From Novosphingobium sp. ZN18A2 (GTDB lineage: Bacteria > Pseudomonadota > Alphaproteobacteria > Sphingomonadales > Sphingomonadaceae): DNA of 64,000 bases. Of this stretch, positions 1 to 7,933 are shown piece by piece (the first letter of the stretch is position 1; each line of letters opens with the position of its first letter). The notes beneath the pieces are model-generated. The model worked only from the letters and a program-made list of their open reading frames with translations, was not told where the DNA came from and ran no database searches. Position numbers and translations under genes: made by a program. The DNA is taken from NCBI RefSeq assembly GCF_036784765.1, contig NZ_CP136651.1, positions 1,922,001 through 1,986,000 of the forward strand, in the 5' to 3' direction.

Positions 1-2
1 AG

Positions 3-812
3 GCGGTGGGGCAATACCTGCTCAACCTGGGCGGCGTGTGGCCTGCATTGCCGTTCGTCGTTGCCTCTATCCTGATCTCGCTGGCCGCCGTGCCGGTCCT
101 CATGACCCTGATCCCGGCACCCGAAATCGCGGAAAATACGCCGTTTTCCCTGAAACGCCTGTACAGCGCCTCACCGCTGGGTCTCGTCGGTGCGACTGTA
201 ACCGGTGTGATGCTGGGGGCATTCTATGGCCTTGCAGCCGTCTATGCGCGGCGGCTTGGCATGGGACTGGGGCAAACCTCGCTGTTCATGAGCGCGGTAA
301 TCCTTGGCGGCGTTGCGCTGCAATGGCCGCTCGGCTTTTTGTCCGACCGCCTTGACCGGCGTAGTGTGATCGTCGCGGTCCTGATCGGGACGGCGTTCTG
401 TGCGTTCGCCGTTGCCTTCACCACCACCGGCGGCGCCATGTTGCTCGGCCTTGGCGCGCTGTTCGGCGGGCTGAGCTTCGCGCTCTATCCGTTATGCGTC
501 GCGCACACCAACGACCACCTCGAACCCGACGAACGCGTTGGCGCGAGCGGGGGGCTTGTCCTCCTCTATTCGGCGGGCGCGGCACTGGGGCCGATGGCGG
601 GCGCAACCGCAATGTCTGTGCTGACGGCGTCCGGCCTGTTCTTCTTTATCGCGGCCTGTGCGACGGGCGCAGCCATATTCGGCCTTTGGCGCCAGATCAC
701 CTCGCCGCCCGTGCCGGTCGACGAACAGCAGAGCTACCAGATCCTGCCCCGCACCACGCCCGTGGCTGCAACCCTTGACCCCTATTCGCCCGAAGAGGGC
801 ATGACGGAGTGA
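3..812 (+). CDS. MFS transporter, C-terminal part (5' end outside window)
   Basis: The reading frame is already open at the first base, so this is the C-terminal part of a longer protein; a GTG at 6 is probably an internal codon. About 270 residues remain, with at least six hydrophobic membrane segments. A loop reading SDRLDRRSV matches the major-facilitator motif A at the start of the C-terminal half. The tail after the last helix is short and polar. It ends 4 bases before the next transporter gene, so the two are probably one transcript. The family (inner-membrane solute transport driven by an ion gradient) is clear; the substrate cannot be read from the sequence. Confidence 0.8.
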   Translation, partial: AVGQYLLNLGGVWPALPFVVASILISLAAVPVLMTLIPAPEIAENTPFSLKRLYSASPLGLVGATVTGVMLGAFYGLAAVYARRLGMGLGQTSLFMSAVILGGVALQWPLGFLSDRLDRRSVIVAVLIGTAFCAFAVAFTTTGGAMLLGLGALFGGLSFALYPLCVAHTNDHLEPDERVGASGGLVLLYSAGAALGPMAGATAMSVLTASGLFFFIAACATGAAIFGLWRQITSPPVPVDEQQSYQILPRTTPVAATLDPYSPEEGMTE

Positions 813-816
813 TCCC

Positions 817-2145
817 ATGAGCAACTTTGCTCCCACCACCGCCATAACCGGCGATCCCGAACGCGATGCAACGCTGCGCCGGGCGATCGCGGCGTCGGCC
901 ATCGGCAACGCAACCGAATGGTTCGATTACGGGATCTATTCCTACGGCGTTGCCTATATCTCTGCCGCGCTGTTCCCGGGAACCACCGAACAGGCCACGC
1001 TCTTCGCGCTGGCGACGTTTGCGATCTCGTTCCTGATCCGGCCGCTGGGCGGGCTGTTCTGGGGGCCGCTTGGCGACAAGTTCGGCAGGCGGTCCGTGCT
1101 TGCCGTCACGATCATCGTGATGGCTGCCGCAACGTTTTTTGTGGGGCTTATTCCGTCTTACGAGCGGATCGGGTTCTGGGCGCCGCTGACGCTGATCCTG
1201 CTGCGCATGATCCAGGGCTTTTCAACCGGCGGGGAATACGGTGGTGCCGCGACGTTCATGGCCGAATACGCACCCGATGACAGGCGCGGGCTTGCAGGCA
1301 GCTTCCTTGAGGTGGGAACCCTGGCCGGGTTTTCCGGCGGTGCGCTGCTGATGCTGGGCTTCTCGCTCGCCTTCGGGGATCAGGCGATGTTCGATTGGGG
1401 CTGGCGCCTGCCGTTCCTCGTTGCCGGGCCGCTGGGGCTTGTCGGTATGTATCTGCGAAGCCACCTGGAAGAGACGCCGGTGTTCAAGCAGGACCATGAG
1501 CATGAGCGTGAATCGCACGGGCTTGCCCACCTGTTGAAGCACTATTGGCGGCAATTGCTTGTGCTGGGCGGTCTGGTGGTCGCCCTGAACGTCGTGAACT
1601 ACACGCTTCTCAGCTATATGCCGACCTATCTGCAACGCCGCATCGGCCTGACCCAGGACGAGGCGCTGGTCGTCCCGATCCTGGGCATGCTGTTCATGAT
1701 GGTGGTGCTGCCGTTCGCAGGTTCGTTGTCCGACCGGGTCGGGCGAAAGCCGATGTGGCGCTTTTCCCTTGTCGGGCTGTTCCTGCTTGTCGTGCCGCTA
1801 TACCTGTTGATGGAACAGGGGCTGGTTGGTGCGATCATTGGGTTCATGCTGCTGGGCCTGCTTTATGCACCCCAACTGGCGACGATTTCGGCGACATTCC
1901 CAGCGCTGTTTCCAACCCCGGTCCGCTTTGCCGGCTTTGCAATCGGCTATAACGTCGCCACGTCGCTGTTCGGCGGCACCGCGCCCGCCGTCGGCAGTGC
2001 GCTGATCACCGAGACCGGCAACGAGCTCATGCCCGCCTATTACATGATGGCAGCCTGCGTCGTGGGTGCCATAGCCCTTCGCTTCATGCCCGAGACGGCG
2101 GGCGTGTCGCTAAGCGATATCGGCCACGAAAAGAAAACAGCCTGA
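817..2145 (+). CDS. MFS transporter, metabolite:H+ symporter (ProP/MHS-like)
   Basis: A 442-residue, 12-helix inner-membrane transporter. The N-terminal NATEWFDYGIYSY stretch (about residues 30-42) is characteristic of the metabolite:H+ symporter group that includes ProP, KgtP and ShiA. Both motif A loops are present: GDKFGRRSVL near residue 88 and SDRVGRKPMW near 305. The ATG at 817 follows a GGAG at 803-806 inside the end of the previous gene. Members take up osmolytes, dicarboxylates or aromatic acids with protons; which substrate applies here is not visible. Pairing with the preceding MFS gene suggests a shared uptake function, but that is inference. Confidence 0.87.
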   Translation: MSNFAPTTAITGDPERDATLRRAIAASAIGNATEWFDYGIYSYGVAYISAALFPGTTEQATLFALATFAISFLIRPLGGLFWGPLGDKFGRRSVLAVTIIVMAAATFFVGLIPSYERIGFWAPLTLILLRMIQGFSTGGEYGGAATFMAEYAPDDRRGLAGSFLEVGTLAGFSGGALLMLGFSLAFGDQAMFDWGWRLPFLVAGPLGLVGMYLRSHLEETPVFKQDHEHERESHGLAHLLKHYWRQLLVLGGLVVALNVVNYTLLSYMPTYLQRRIGLTQDEALVVPILGMLFMMVVLPFAGSLSDRVGRKPMWRFSLVGLFLLVVPLYLLMEQGLVGAIIGFMLLGLLYAPQLATISATFPALFPTPVRFAGFAIGYNVATSLFGGTAPAVGSALITETGNELMPAYYMMAACVVGAIALRFMPETAGVSLSDIGHEKKTA

Positions 2146-2188
2146 TCGGGCTTTTCGGGCCGGGGGAGGGCGACGCCGGCGCGCTCGC

Positions 2189-2557
2189 CTATCCCGCGGC
2201 AAGCGCCACTTCGGGCTGGCTCTGGCTGAGGTGCTCTACAATTGCCGGATGAAGCGGGCGCTGAAACTGCACGCCTACGATGGAATCTTCGGCCCAGCGA
2301 ACTTCGCCCGCCCAGGATTCCATCCCGTCCAGCTTGATGGTCACGAAGTTTCCGGGTTCCGCCGAACCCGAAAAAAGGTCGATCTTGCATCCATGTTCGG
2401 AGATGTCGATCAAACGCCCGCCGATGCGGTTGTACCTGTTGTTACGGATGACGGCTTCCGCGCCAAACGGTTTGCGCTCGCTCTGGCGATGCACAAGTTC
2501 CCTTTCGGGCAGGTTCGGCTGCTCATCGGGCTCCATTGAAGATAGGCTCCGCTGCAT
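2189..2557 (-). CDS. PilZ domain protein (c-di-GMP binding)
   Basis: A 122-residue soluble protein that is essentially a single PilZ domain. Both c-di-GMP-binding motifs are present: R24-xxx-R28 and D51-I-S-E-H-G56, followed by the beta-barrel region with a W-A-G-E-V-R-W strand. PilZ proteins bind cyclic di-GMP and alter motility, polysaccharide production or development; the target here is unknown. An alternative ATG at 2536 (residue 8) has a better-placed GGAG and may be the true start. The gene is monocistronic between the convergent MFS gene and tRNA-Ser. Confidence 0.85.
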   Translation of the reverse strand: MQRSLSSMEPDEQPNLPERELVHRQSERKPFGAEAVIRNNRYNRIGGRLIDISEHGCKIDLFSGSAEPGNFVTIKLDGMESWAGEVRWAEDSIVGVQFQRPLHPAIVEHLSQSQPEVALAAG

Positions 2558-2690
2558 GGACTTCGGTCGTTTGAACCAAATCCTATCCAGATCGGATCAA
2601 TTTTCGGTAAACCCGCGTTTTCTCGCGGAGAGTGCGCTTGATCAGAAAGTGAGGGTTCGGATCAATTGGCCCGCGGGCAAAGAGAGGAAT

Positions 2691-2780
2691 TGGCGGACAG
2701 GGTGGGATTCGAACCCACGGTGAGCTTGCACCCACGGCGGTTTTCAAGACCGCTGCCTTAAACCACTCGGCCACCTGTCC
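2691..2780 (-). tRNA. tRNA-Ser (anticodon UGA)
   Basis: Read on the minus strand, the gene begins GGACAGG and ends CCTGTCC, then discriminator G and an encoded CCA, giving a 7-bp acceptor stem. The anticodon loop is CTTGAAA, so the anticodon is UGA (Ser, UCA codons). The long variable arm and 90-nt length are those of a class II tRNA-Ser. Confidence 0.96.
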
Positions 2781-2799
2781 GTCTGCGCGAGGCCCGATG

Positions 2800-2828
2800 C
2801 GGCTAGCCGGTTGCGTTCGCTTTGTCAC
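2800..2828 (-). promoter_or_regulatory. Putative sigma-70 promoter of tRNA-Ser
   Basis: On the minus strand GTGACA (2828-2823) is followed after 17 bases by TAGCCG (2805-2800), about 20 bases before the tRNA 5' end. The GC-rich -10 resembles those proposed here for rpsD (TAGTTG) and rplY (TAAGGG). Assigned by eye only. Confidence 0.4.
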
Positions 2829-2908
2829 CAGCCAGAATGCGATAAGCCGTGCGTTTTGGCGGTAATGGGGGATTCCCAATTCCGTGCACCTGTGCGACAC
2901 TCCGTTCC

Positions 2909-3961
2909 ATGTCGATTTCCGGTAGATTGTCGTTCGTTTTCAAACTTTTTCTGGCGTTTTCGGGCGGCTTGCTCCTCTCCGTGCCGGCAGCCGCGCAGTC
3001 AGGCGACGAAGAAGCCGGGTTCCAGGGTTACCTCCAGCTTCTGGCGGCAAAGGCTCGCAGCGAAGGGGTGAGCGAGCAGACGATTTCGCGCGGACTTGCG
3101 GGCCTGACGTTCAATCCCAGGGTGATCCAGCTTGACCGTTCCCAGCCCGGGGGAGGGCCGCAAACGGCGATTCCGCCTTTCGCGCCTTATCTGCGCCGGC
3201 ATGTCGATGCCGCTCGAATCCGCGGGGGGCAGCGAGAATATGCGGCGGCGATGGGTATGCTTTCGGGAATTGAGCGGCGCTATGGCGTGCCGGGTGAGAT
3301 CCTTATCGCGATCTGGGGGCACGAAACGAATTACGGCAGTTACACTGGCGATTTTGATCTGCTGCGTTCGCTTGCCACGCTGGCCTACGAAGGGCGACGG
3401 CGCAAACTCTTCTCAACCGAGTTCATCGATGCGCTGAAGATGATGGACCGCGGTGTGCCGCGATCGCGACTGGTGGGAAGCTGGGCTGGCGCGTTCGGCA
3501 ATCCCCAGTTCCTGCCAAGCGTTTATCTCCGCGTTGCGCAGGACGGCAATGGCGACGGATTTGCCGACATCTGGAACAACCGGGCAGACACCCTGGCATC
3601 CATCGCGAATTATTTCCGCGACGCGGGCTGGCGTCCGGGAGAGCCTTGGGGAATCGCCGTCAATGTGCCCGACGGCCTTGACCGTGCGGCCCTGGCGACG
3701 AAGTTGAACAGCCCGCGCTGCCCGCGCGTGTTCGCAAGGCACAGCCAATGGCGCACGATGCGCGAATGGCGCGCGCTCGGGATCGTTCCGCAAAGCGGGC
3801 GCTGGCCCGCCGATAACGTGATGGCAACACTGCTGGAACCGGACGGTCAGGGACAAACTGCCTATCTGCTAACCGGAAATTATCGAGTTATCCTCGATTA
3901 TAACTGCTCCAATTTTTATGCATTGTCTGTGGGGCTGCTTGCCGATGCCATCCGCCAATAG
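2909..3961 (+). CDS. Lytic murein transglycosylase (MltB/SLT_2 family)
   Basis: A periplasmic enzyme that cleaves the MurNAc-GlcNAc bond of peptidoglycan with 1,6-anhydro ring formation. The ATG at 2909 is chosen because it starts a typical signal peptide (residues 1-29, ending AAA before QS); the frame also opens 20 codons upstream. There is no lipobox cysteine at the cleavage site, so the protein is probably soluble. The catalytic glutamate is E139 in WGHETNYG, the SLT_2 signature. WAGAFGNPQFLPS and the D-rich DGNGDGFADIW segment, seen in calcium-binding MltB proteins, follow. The 3' end overlaps the RlpA-like gene by 17 bases, indicating coupled cell-wall functions. Confidence 0.9.
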   Translation: MSISGRLSFVFKLFLAFSGGLLLSVPAAAQSGDEEAGFQGYLQLLAAKARSEGVSEQTISRGLAGLTFNPRVIQLDRSQPGGGPQTAIPPFAPYLRRHVDAARIRGGQREYAAAMGMLSGIERRYGVPGEILIAIWGHETNYGSYTGDFDLLRSLATLAYEGRRRKLFSTEFIDALKMMDRGVPRSRLVGSWAGAFGNPQFLPSVYLRVAQDGNGDGFADIWNNRADTLASIANYFRDAGWRPGEPWGIAVNVPDGLDRAALATKLNSPRCPRVFARHSQWRTMREWRALGIVPQSGRWPADNVMATLLEPDGQGQTAYLLTGNYRVILDYNCSNFYALSVGLLADAIRQ

Positions 3962-5087
3962 GCCATATCCGATCGTTTCTATCGCCATCGCCATTCTTGC
4001 GGCCGCCGTTCCGGCCAGTGGCGCAATCGCCGCGCCGGCGCAGGCCGGTTCGCCCGGAGCGACCGGTCCGGCAGCCGATTATCCGGTGGTAATCGGCGAT
4101 CCTTACGTGATCGACGGCAAGACGTTCACGCCCGCCGACACGATGAATTACGACGCGGTCGGCTATGCCATCGAGGACGATCAGGGGGCGACGGTCGATG
4201 CCGCGCATCGCACCCTGCCGCTGCCGAGCTATGTCGAGGTCACGTCGCTGGAAAGCGGCCGCACGATCCTGGTCCGCGTTACACGTCGCGGACCGATGCA
4301 CGGAGACGTTGTTCTGGGCCTTTCCGCCGGTGCGTGGAAACAACTGGGGCTATCGAATGCGGAAAAGGCGGCGATCCGTGTGCGGCGGGTCAATCCCCCG
4401 GAAGCGGAACGCGCCATGCTGCGGCTTGGCAAAACTGCGCCAGAGCGAATGGAAACGCCGCCGGGGCTGTTGAAGGTGTTGCGCCGCCGCCTGGGCGATT
4501 CTGGCGGGGCAATACTAAGCGGACCGGCCCAACCGGCACCGAAATCGGCCGCGACCAGCGCCACCGCGGCGTCGGCCCCGGTTCCGGTTTCGGCAGGGAA
4601 CCCACCCGTACCAACCGCTCCGCAAGGAAAGTCGCTTTCACCGGCGGCGAAAGCCGATGTATCCGCCGAGAAGGCAAATCCCGCCCGTGCCGGGAAGGTG
4701 TCGCGCGCGCAGGCGCCAGCCTTGAAGCCGGCGCCTGCGGTCAAGCCTGAGGGCGATTCCCCAAAACAGAAATCGCCCGGCGACGAAGGCCAATCGAAGT
4801 CCGAAAAGGTGGCTGAAACGCCTTCGGCCAAGGCGCCGGGCACAAAGCCCGATTCGTCCCCTTCCGTGGAAAAGGCGATGCACCGATGGACGGTGCAGGT
4901 GGCCACTATGTCGACCGAGGCGCGCGCGAAAGTCGTGGCAGCCAAGGTTAACGGGTCCGTGTCACCGGCCGGAAAATACTGGCGTGTGCGCATGGGGCCG
5001 TTCACTACAAGGGACAAGGCGGACGCGGCGCTGGCGAAGGCGCGCTCGGCAGGTTATGCGGACGCAAGGGTCCTGACCGAGCGTTAG
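3945..5087 (+). CDS. RlpA-like protein with SPOR domain
   Basis: A 380-residue exported protein: signal peptide (about 1-30), RlpA-type double-psi beta-barrel (about 45-135), a long low-complexity Pro/Ala/Lys linker (about 180-305) and a C-terminal SPOR domain (about 310-380) of the type that binds denuded glycan at the septum. RlpA proteins cleave such glycans. The AAHRTLPLPS segment with histidine 88 is retained. The usual NDRGP motif reads TRRGP (113-117) and the following GRxIDLS reads GDVVLGLS, so the catalytic site looks altered. The start at 3945 is used because the frame's earlier ATG at 3918 lies deeper in the upstream gene. It lies between a transglycosylase and a carboxypeptidase gene. 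Confidence 0.8.
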   Translation: MPSANRPYPIVSIAIAILAAAVPASGAIAAPAQAGSPGATGPAADYPVVIGDPYVIDGKTFTPADTMNYDAVGYAIEDDQGATVDAAHRTLPLPSYVEVTSLESGRTILVRVTRRGPMHGDVVLGLSAGAWKQLGLSNAEKAAIRVRRVNPPEAERAMLRLGKTAPERMETPPGLLKVLRRRLGDSGGAILSGPAQPAPKSAATSATAASAPVPVSAGNPPVPTAPQGKSLSPAAKADVSAEKANPARAGKVSRAQAPALKPAPAVKPEGDSPKQKSPGDEGQSKSEKVAETPSAKAPGTKPDSSPSVEKAMHRWTVQVATMSTEARAKVVAAKVNGSVSPAGKYWRVRMGPFTTRDKADAALAKARSAGYADARVLTER

Positions 5088-5133
5088 CATCGTCCGGTGA
5101 AGTGAGCGGGGCCCGGAATCTCGGGGAAGCCGC

Positions 5134-6303
5134 TTGACCAGACTAGCCGCCGCATTGCTGATTGCCGTTTCCGCGGCCTTGCCTGTTCGCGCTGCCGCAC
5201 CGGAGGCGTTGACCTCCACGCCGGATGAGGAATTCAGGCCGACCGCGCCGATTGCCTTGATGGTGGACATGAGTTCGGGCGAAACGCTGTTTTCCCGCCA
5301 GCCCGACAGGCGATTTGTGCCGGCATCGCTGACCAAGATCATGACGGCCTATGTCGCGTTTGAACTGATCGACGAAGGCAAGCTTGACCCGCAACAGCGC
5401 TTCACGATGAGCAATGCCGCGTTTCGCAAATGGCACCGGGTTGGCAGCACGATGTTCCTCGATCGGGGGAGCAGCACGACGGTCGAGGATCTGCTGATGG
5501 GAATCGTAACCGTTTCCGCGAACGACGGGTGCATCGTGCTGGCGGACGGAATTGCCGGGTCGGTGCCGAAATTCACCGCCATGATGAATGCCAAGGCACG
5601 AGAGCTTGGCATGACGAACAGCCATTACCACACGCCCAACGGGTGGATGGACCAGGGGCAGACCTATGTAACCGCGGGCGATCTGGTCAAGCTGGCGCGC
5701 GCGATGATTACGCGGCATCCCAGGCTCTATCGGCACTATTTCGGCCATGAGACGATGACCTTCAATGGCATCGAACAGCGCAACCACAATCCGATCTATG
5801 GCCACGTTGCAGGAGCGGACGGGGTGAAGACGGGCTTCACCAATCAGGCGGGATACGGCTTTGTCGGCTCTGCGGAACGCAATGGCCGGCGGTTGTTGAT
5901 GGTGCTGGCGGGAATGGACAGCGGAAGCCGTCGCCGCACGGAAGCGCGCGAATTCATGGAATGGGGCTTTCATGCCTGGAAAACCCGGCCGCTGGTGGCG
6001 CAAGGCGGCGAGGTCGGCCGGGCGATCGTGCAGGGCGGTGATAAACGGACCGTGCCGCTCGTCGCACCGCAGGCTTATACAACCACGGTGCGGCGCGGAC
6101 AGACCTCAAATCCGGTGATTTCGATACGGTACGATGGCCCCCTGCGCGCTCCCGTCAAGCAGGGGGCAACAGTCGCGACCATGGTCGTGAAGCAAGCGGG
6201 GCAGCCGGAGATCGACCTGCCGCTTGTCGCCGGAAAATCCGTGGCCGCGGGCGATACGTTCGACCGCATTCGCGACGGGCTTGCCACTCTGGTCGGTGCG
6301 TGA
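5134..6303 (+). CDS. D-alanyl-D-alanine carboxypeptidase (PBP5/6 family)
   Basis: A 389-residue penicillin-binding protein that trims the terminal D-Ala of peptidoglycan pentapeptides. A TTG start at 5134 is supported by GGGGAAG at 5123-5129 and by the signal peptide beginning there (cleavage after RAA, about residue 22). Active-site motifs are S65-LT-K68, S128-A-N130 and K232-TG. The peptidase S11 domain is followed by a beta-rich C-terminal domain (about 290-385). No obvious amphipathic membrane-anchor helix is seen at the extreme C terminus. It follows the RlpA-like gene by 46 bases and is 13 bases ahead of tmk. Confidence 0.92.
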   Translation: MTRLAAALLIAVSAALPVRAAAPEALTSTPDEEFRPTAPIALMVDMSSGETLFSRQPDRRFVPASLTKIMTAYVAFELIDEGKLDPQQRFTMSNAAFRKWHRVGSTMFLDRGSSTTVEDLLMGIVTVSANDGCIVLADGIAGSVPKFTAMMNAKARELGMTNSHYHTPNGWMDQGQTYVTAGDLVKLARAMITRHPRLYRHYFGHETMTFNGIEQRNHNPIYGHVAGADGVKTGFTNQAGYGFVGSAERNGRRLLMVLAGMDSGSRRRTEAREFMEWGFHAWKTRPLVAQGGEVGRAIVQGGDKRTVPLVAPQAYTTTVRRGQTSNPVISIRYDGPLRAPVKQGATVATMVVKQAGQPEIDLPLVAGKSVAAGDTFDRIRDGLATLVGA

Positions 6304-6316
6304 TGGGGGTCGGCGC

Positions 6317-6946
6317 ATGACGGGGCGTTTCATCACGTTCGAAGGTGGTGAAGGCGCGGGCAAGTCCACCCAGGCGCGTCTGCTTGCCGCCGCGCTGAAG
6401 GCGCGCGGACAGGACGTTGTCATCACGCGCGAACCGGGCGGTACGCCCGGTGCGGAAGCGATCCGCGAACTGCTGCTTTCCACCGAGGGACCGGGATGGC
6501 GCGCGCGCGCCGAGGCTCTGCTGTTCGCCGCGGCGCGATCCGATCATGTCGAAACGCTGATCCGCCCGGCGCTGCAGCGCGGAGCTTGGGTGGTCTGCGA
6601 CCGCTTCATCGATAGCAGTCGCGCATATCAGGGCGGGGGAAGCGGGTTATCGGATGCCGATATCCTTGAACTGCACCGGATCGGCAGCGAGGAGTTGTTG
6701 CCCGACCGAACGGTCTTTCTCGCCGTTTCACCGGATGAAGCGGACAGGCGCCTTGCACTTCGCGACGGAAACAGCGCTGACAGGATCGGCGGCCGTGAAA
6801 GCGATTATCATGCGCGTGTGGACAAGGCGTTCCGGACTTTTGCCGCGCAAGACCCCGCGCGTTTTGTCGAAATAGAAGCCGACGCCGAACCGGAAGCGGT
6901 CCATGCCCGCATCATGTCTGCTCTGGCGGGATTGCTGCCGTCATGA
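6317..6946 (+). CDS. tmk: Thymidylate kinase
   Basis: Phosphorylates dTMP to dTDP with ATP. The 209-residue length is standard. P-loop GGEGAGKST lies near residues 9-17, the substrate motif CDRFIDSS in the middle and an Arg-rich LID region near residue 150. The ATG at 6317 puts the FITFEGG strand at the usual distance from the N terminus; the frame is open further upstream but without family-like sequence. The stop overlaps the holB start as ATGA, so the two are translationally coupled, an arrangement common in bacteria. Confidence 0.95.
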   Translation: MTGRFITFEGGEGAGKSTQARLLAAALKARGQDVVITREPGGTPGAEAIRELLLSTEGPGWRARAEALLFAAARSDHVETLIRPALQRGAWVVCDRFIDSSRAYQGGGSGLSDADILELHRIGSEELLPDRTVFLAVSPDEADRRLALRDGNSADRIGGRESDYHARVDKAFRTFAAQDPARFVEIEADAEPEAVHARIMSALAGLLPS

Positions 6947-7908
6947 CGCGACTGTTCGGCCATGAGGACGCCTGGCGTGAATGGCATTCGGCGCAAAAAG
7001 GCAGCCGGATGCATCACGCGTGGATTCTTTCGGGGCTTGAAGGTCTGGGCAAGGCGACATTCGCGATGCAGGCCGCGGCCGACTATGTCTCGGTTCCCGG
7101 CGTGTCGCAGCCGGAATCCGATGCACATCCCGATATCAACGTGCTGGAGCGCCTGCCCGCCACCGAAGATGACGCAAAACGGCAGGCCGAGGGCAAGCCG
7201 TTCGCAACCAGGCGCAGCATCGCTGTCGACCAGGTGCGACAGATGCAGCGGCGGCTTACCACTCGGCCCACGCTTGGCCCCAGACGCGCGCTGGTGATCG
7301 ATTCGGCCGACGATCTTGAAAAGAGCGCGGTGAACGCTCTCCTCAAAAGTCTTGAGGAACCGCCCGAAGGCACGGTCTTCCTGTTGGTTGCGCATCGCAT
7401 CGGGCGCCTGTTGCCTACGGTCCGTTCACGGTGCCGCATTCTGCGGTTCCATCCACTGGGACCGGCCGATCTCGAACGAGTGGTCGACGGAGCAATGCCG
7501 GGCATCGAGCCGAGGGAGCGCAAGGCCGCGCTTGCCTTCTCCGGCGGTTCGCCCGGCGCGGCAATCGCATTTGCGGTGCACGACCTTGGCAAGGTCTACG
7601 ATGTGTTCGAACGGCTTGCGACGCATGGCGATGCCGATTTTTCCCAACGCGCGCTCCTATCGTCCGCGCTTGGACAGCGGCCCTCACGCGACAGGCAGTT
7701 GGCGGCAATAGAGGCCGCGCGCATGGTGCTGGTCGAACGATTGCGCGAAGCGGACGAGGCGACGCGGCTGCGGATTGGCGATGCCCACGCCGCCCTGGTG
7801 CGGCTTGGCGCGCAAGCGACGACGTACAACTTCGATGCATCGCTGCTCTTGCTGGAAATCGGCGGGTTGCTGGCATCGGTAGGGCGCTCTAGGGAGGGCG
7901 CTCGATAG
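6943..7908 (+). CDS. holB: DNA polymerase III subunit delta'
   Basis: A 321-residue clamp-loader subunit of the replicative polymerase. The N-terminal AAA+ region has HHAWILSGLEGLGKATFA in place of a canonical Walker A. This is expected because delta' does not hydrolyse ATP. The segment LLKSLEEPPEGTVFLLVAH and the sensor-1 arginine region TVRSRCR are typical of delta'. The C-terminal helical collar domain covers about 200-320. It overlaps tmk by 4 bases and is followed by metG. Confidence 0.93.
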   Translation: MTRLFGHEDAWREWHSAQKGSRMHHAWILSGLEGLGKATFAMQAAADYVSVPGVSQPESDAHPDINVLERLPATEDDAKRQAEGKPFATRRSIAVDQVRQMQRRLTTRPTLGPRRALVIDSADDLEKSAVNALLKSLEEPPEGTVFLLVAHRIGRLLPTVRSRCRILRFHPLGPADLERVVDGAMPGIEPRERKAALAFSGGSPGAAIAFAVHDLGKVYDVFERLATHGDADFSQRALLSSALGQRPSRDRQLAAIEAARMVLVERLREADEATRLRIGDAHAALVRLGAQATTYNFDASLLLLEIGGLLASVGRSREGAR

Positions 7909-7933
7909 CCACAGACCGAAAGTACACGGCCCG

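Noticed and set aside
2691..2780. tRNA-Ser as an integration site for a genomic island
   Set aside because: No integrase, no direct repeat of the tRNA 3' end and no compositional shift beside it.
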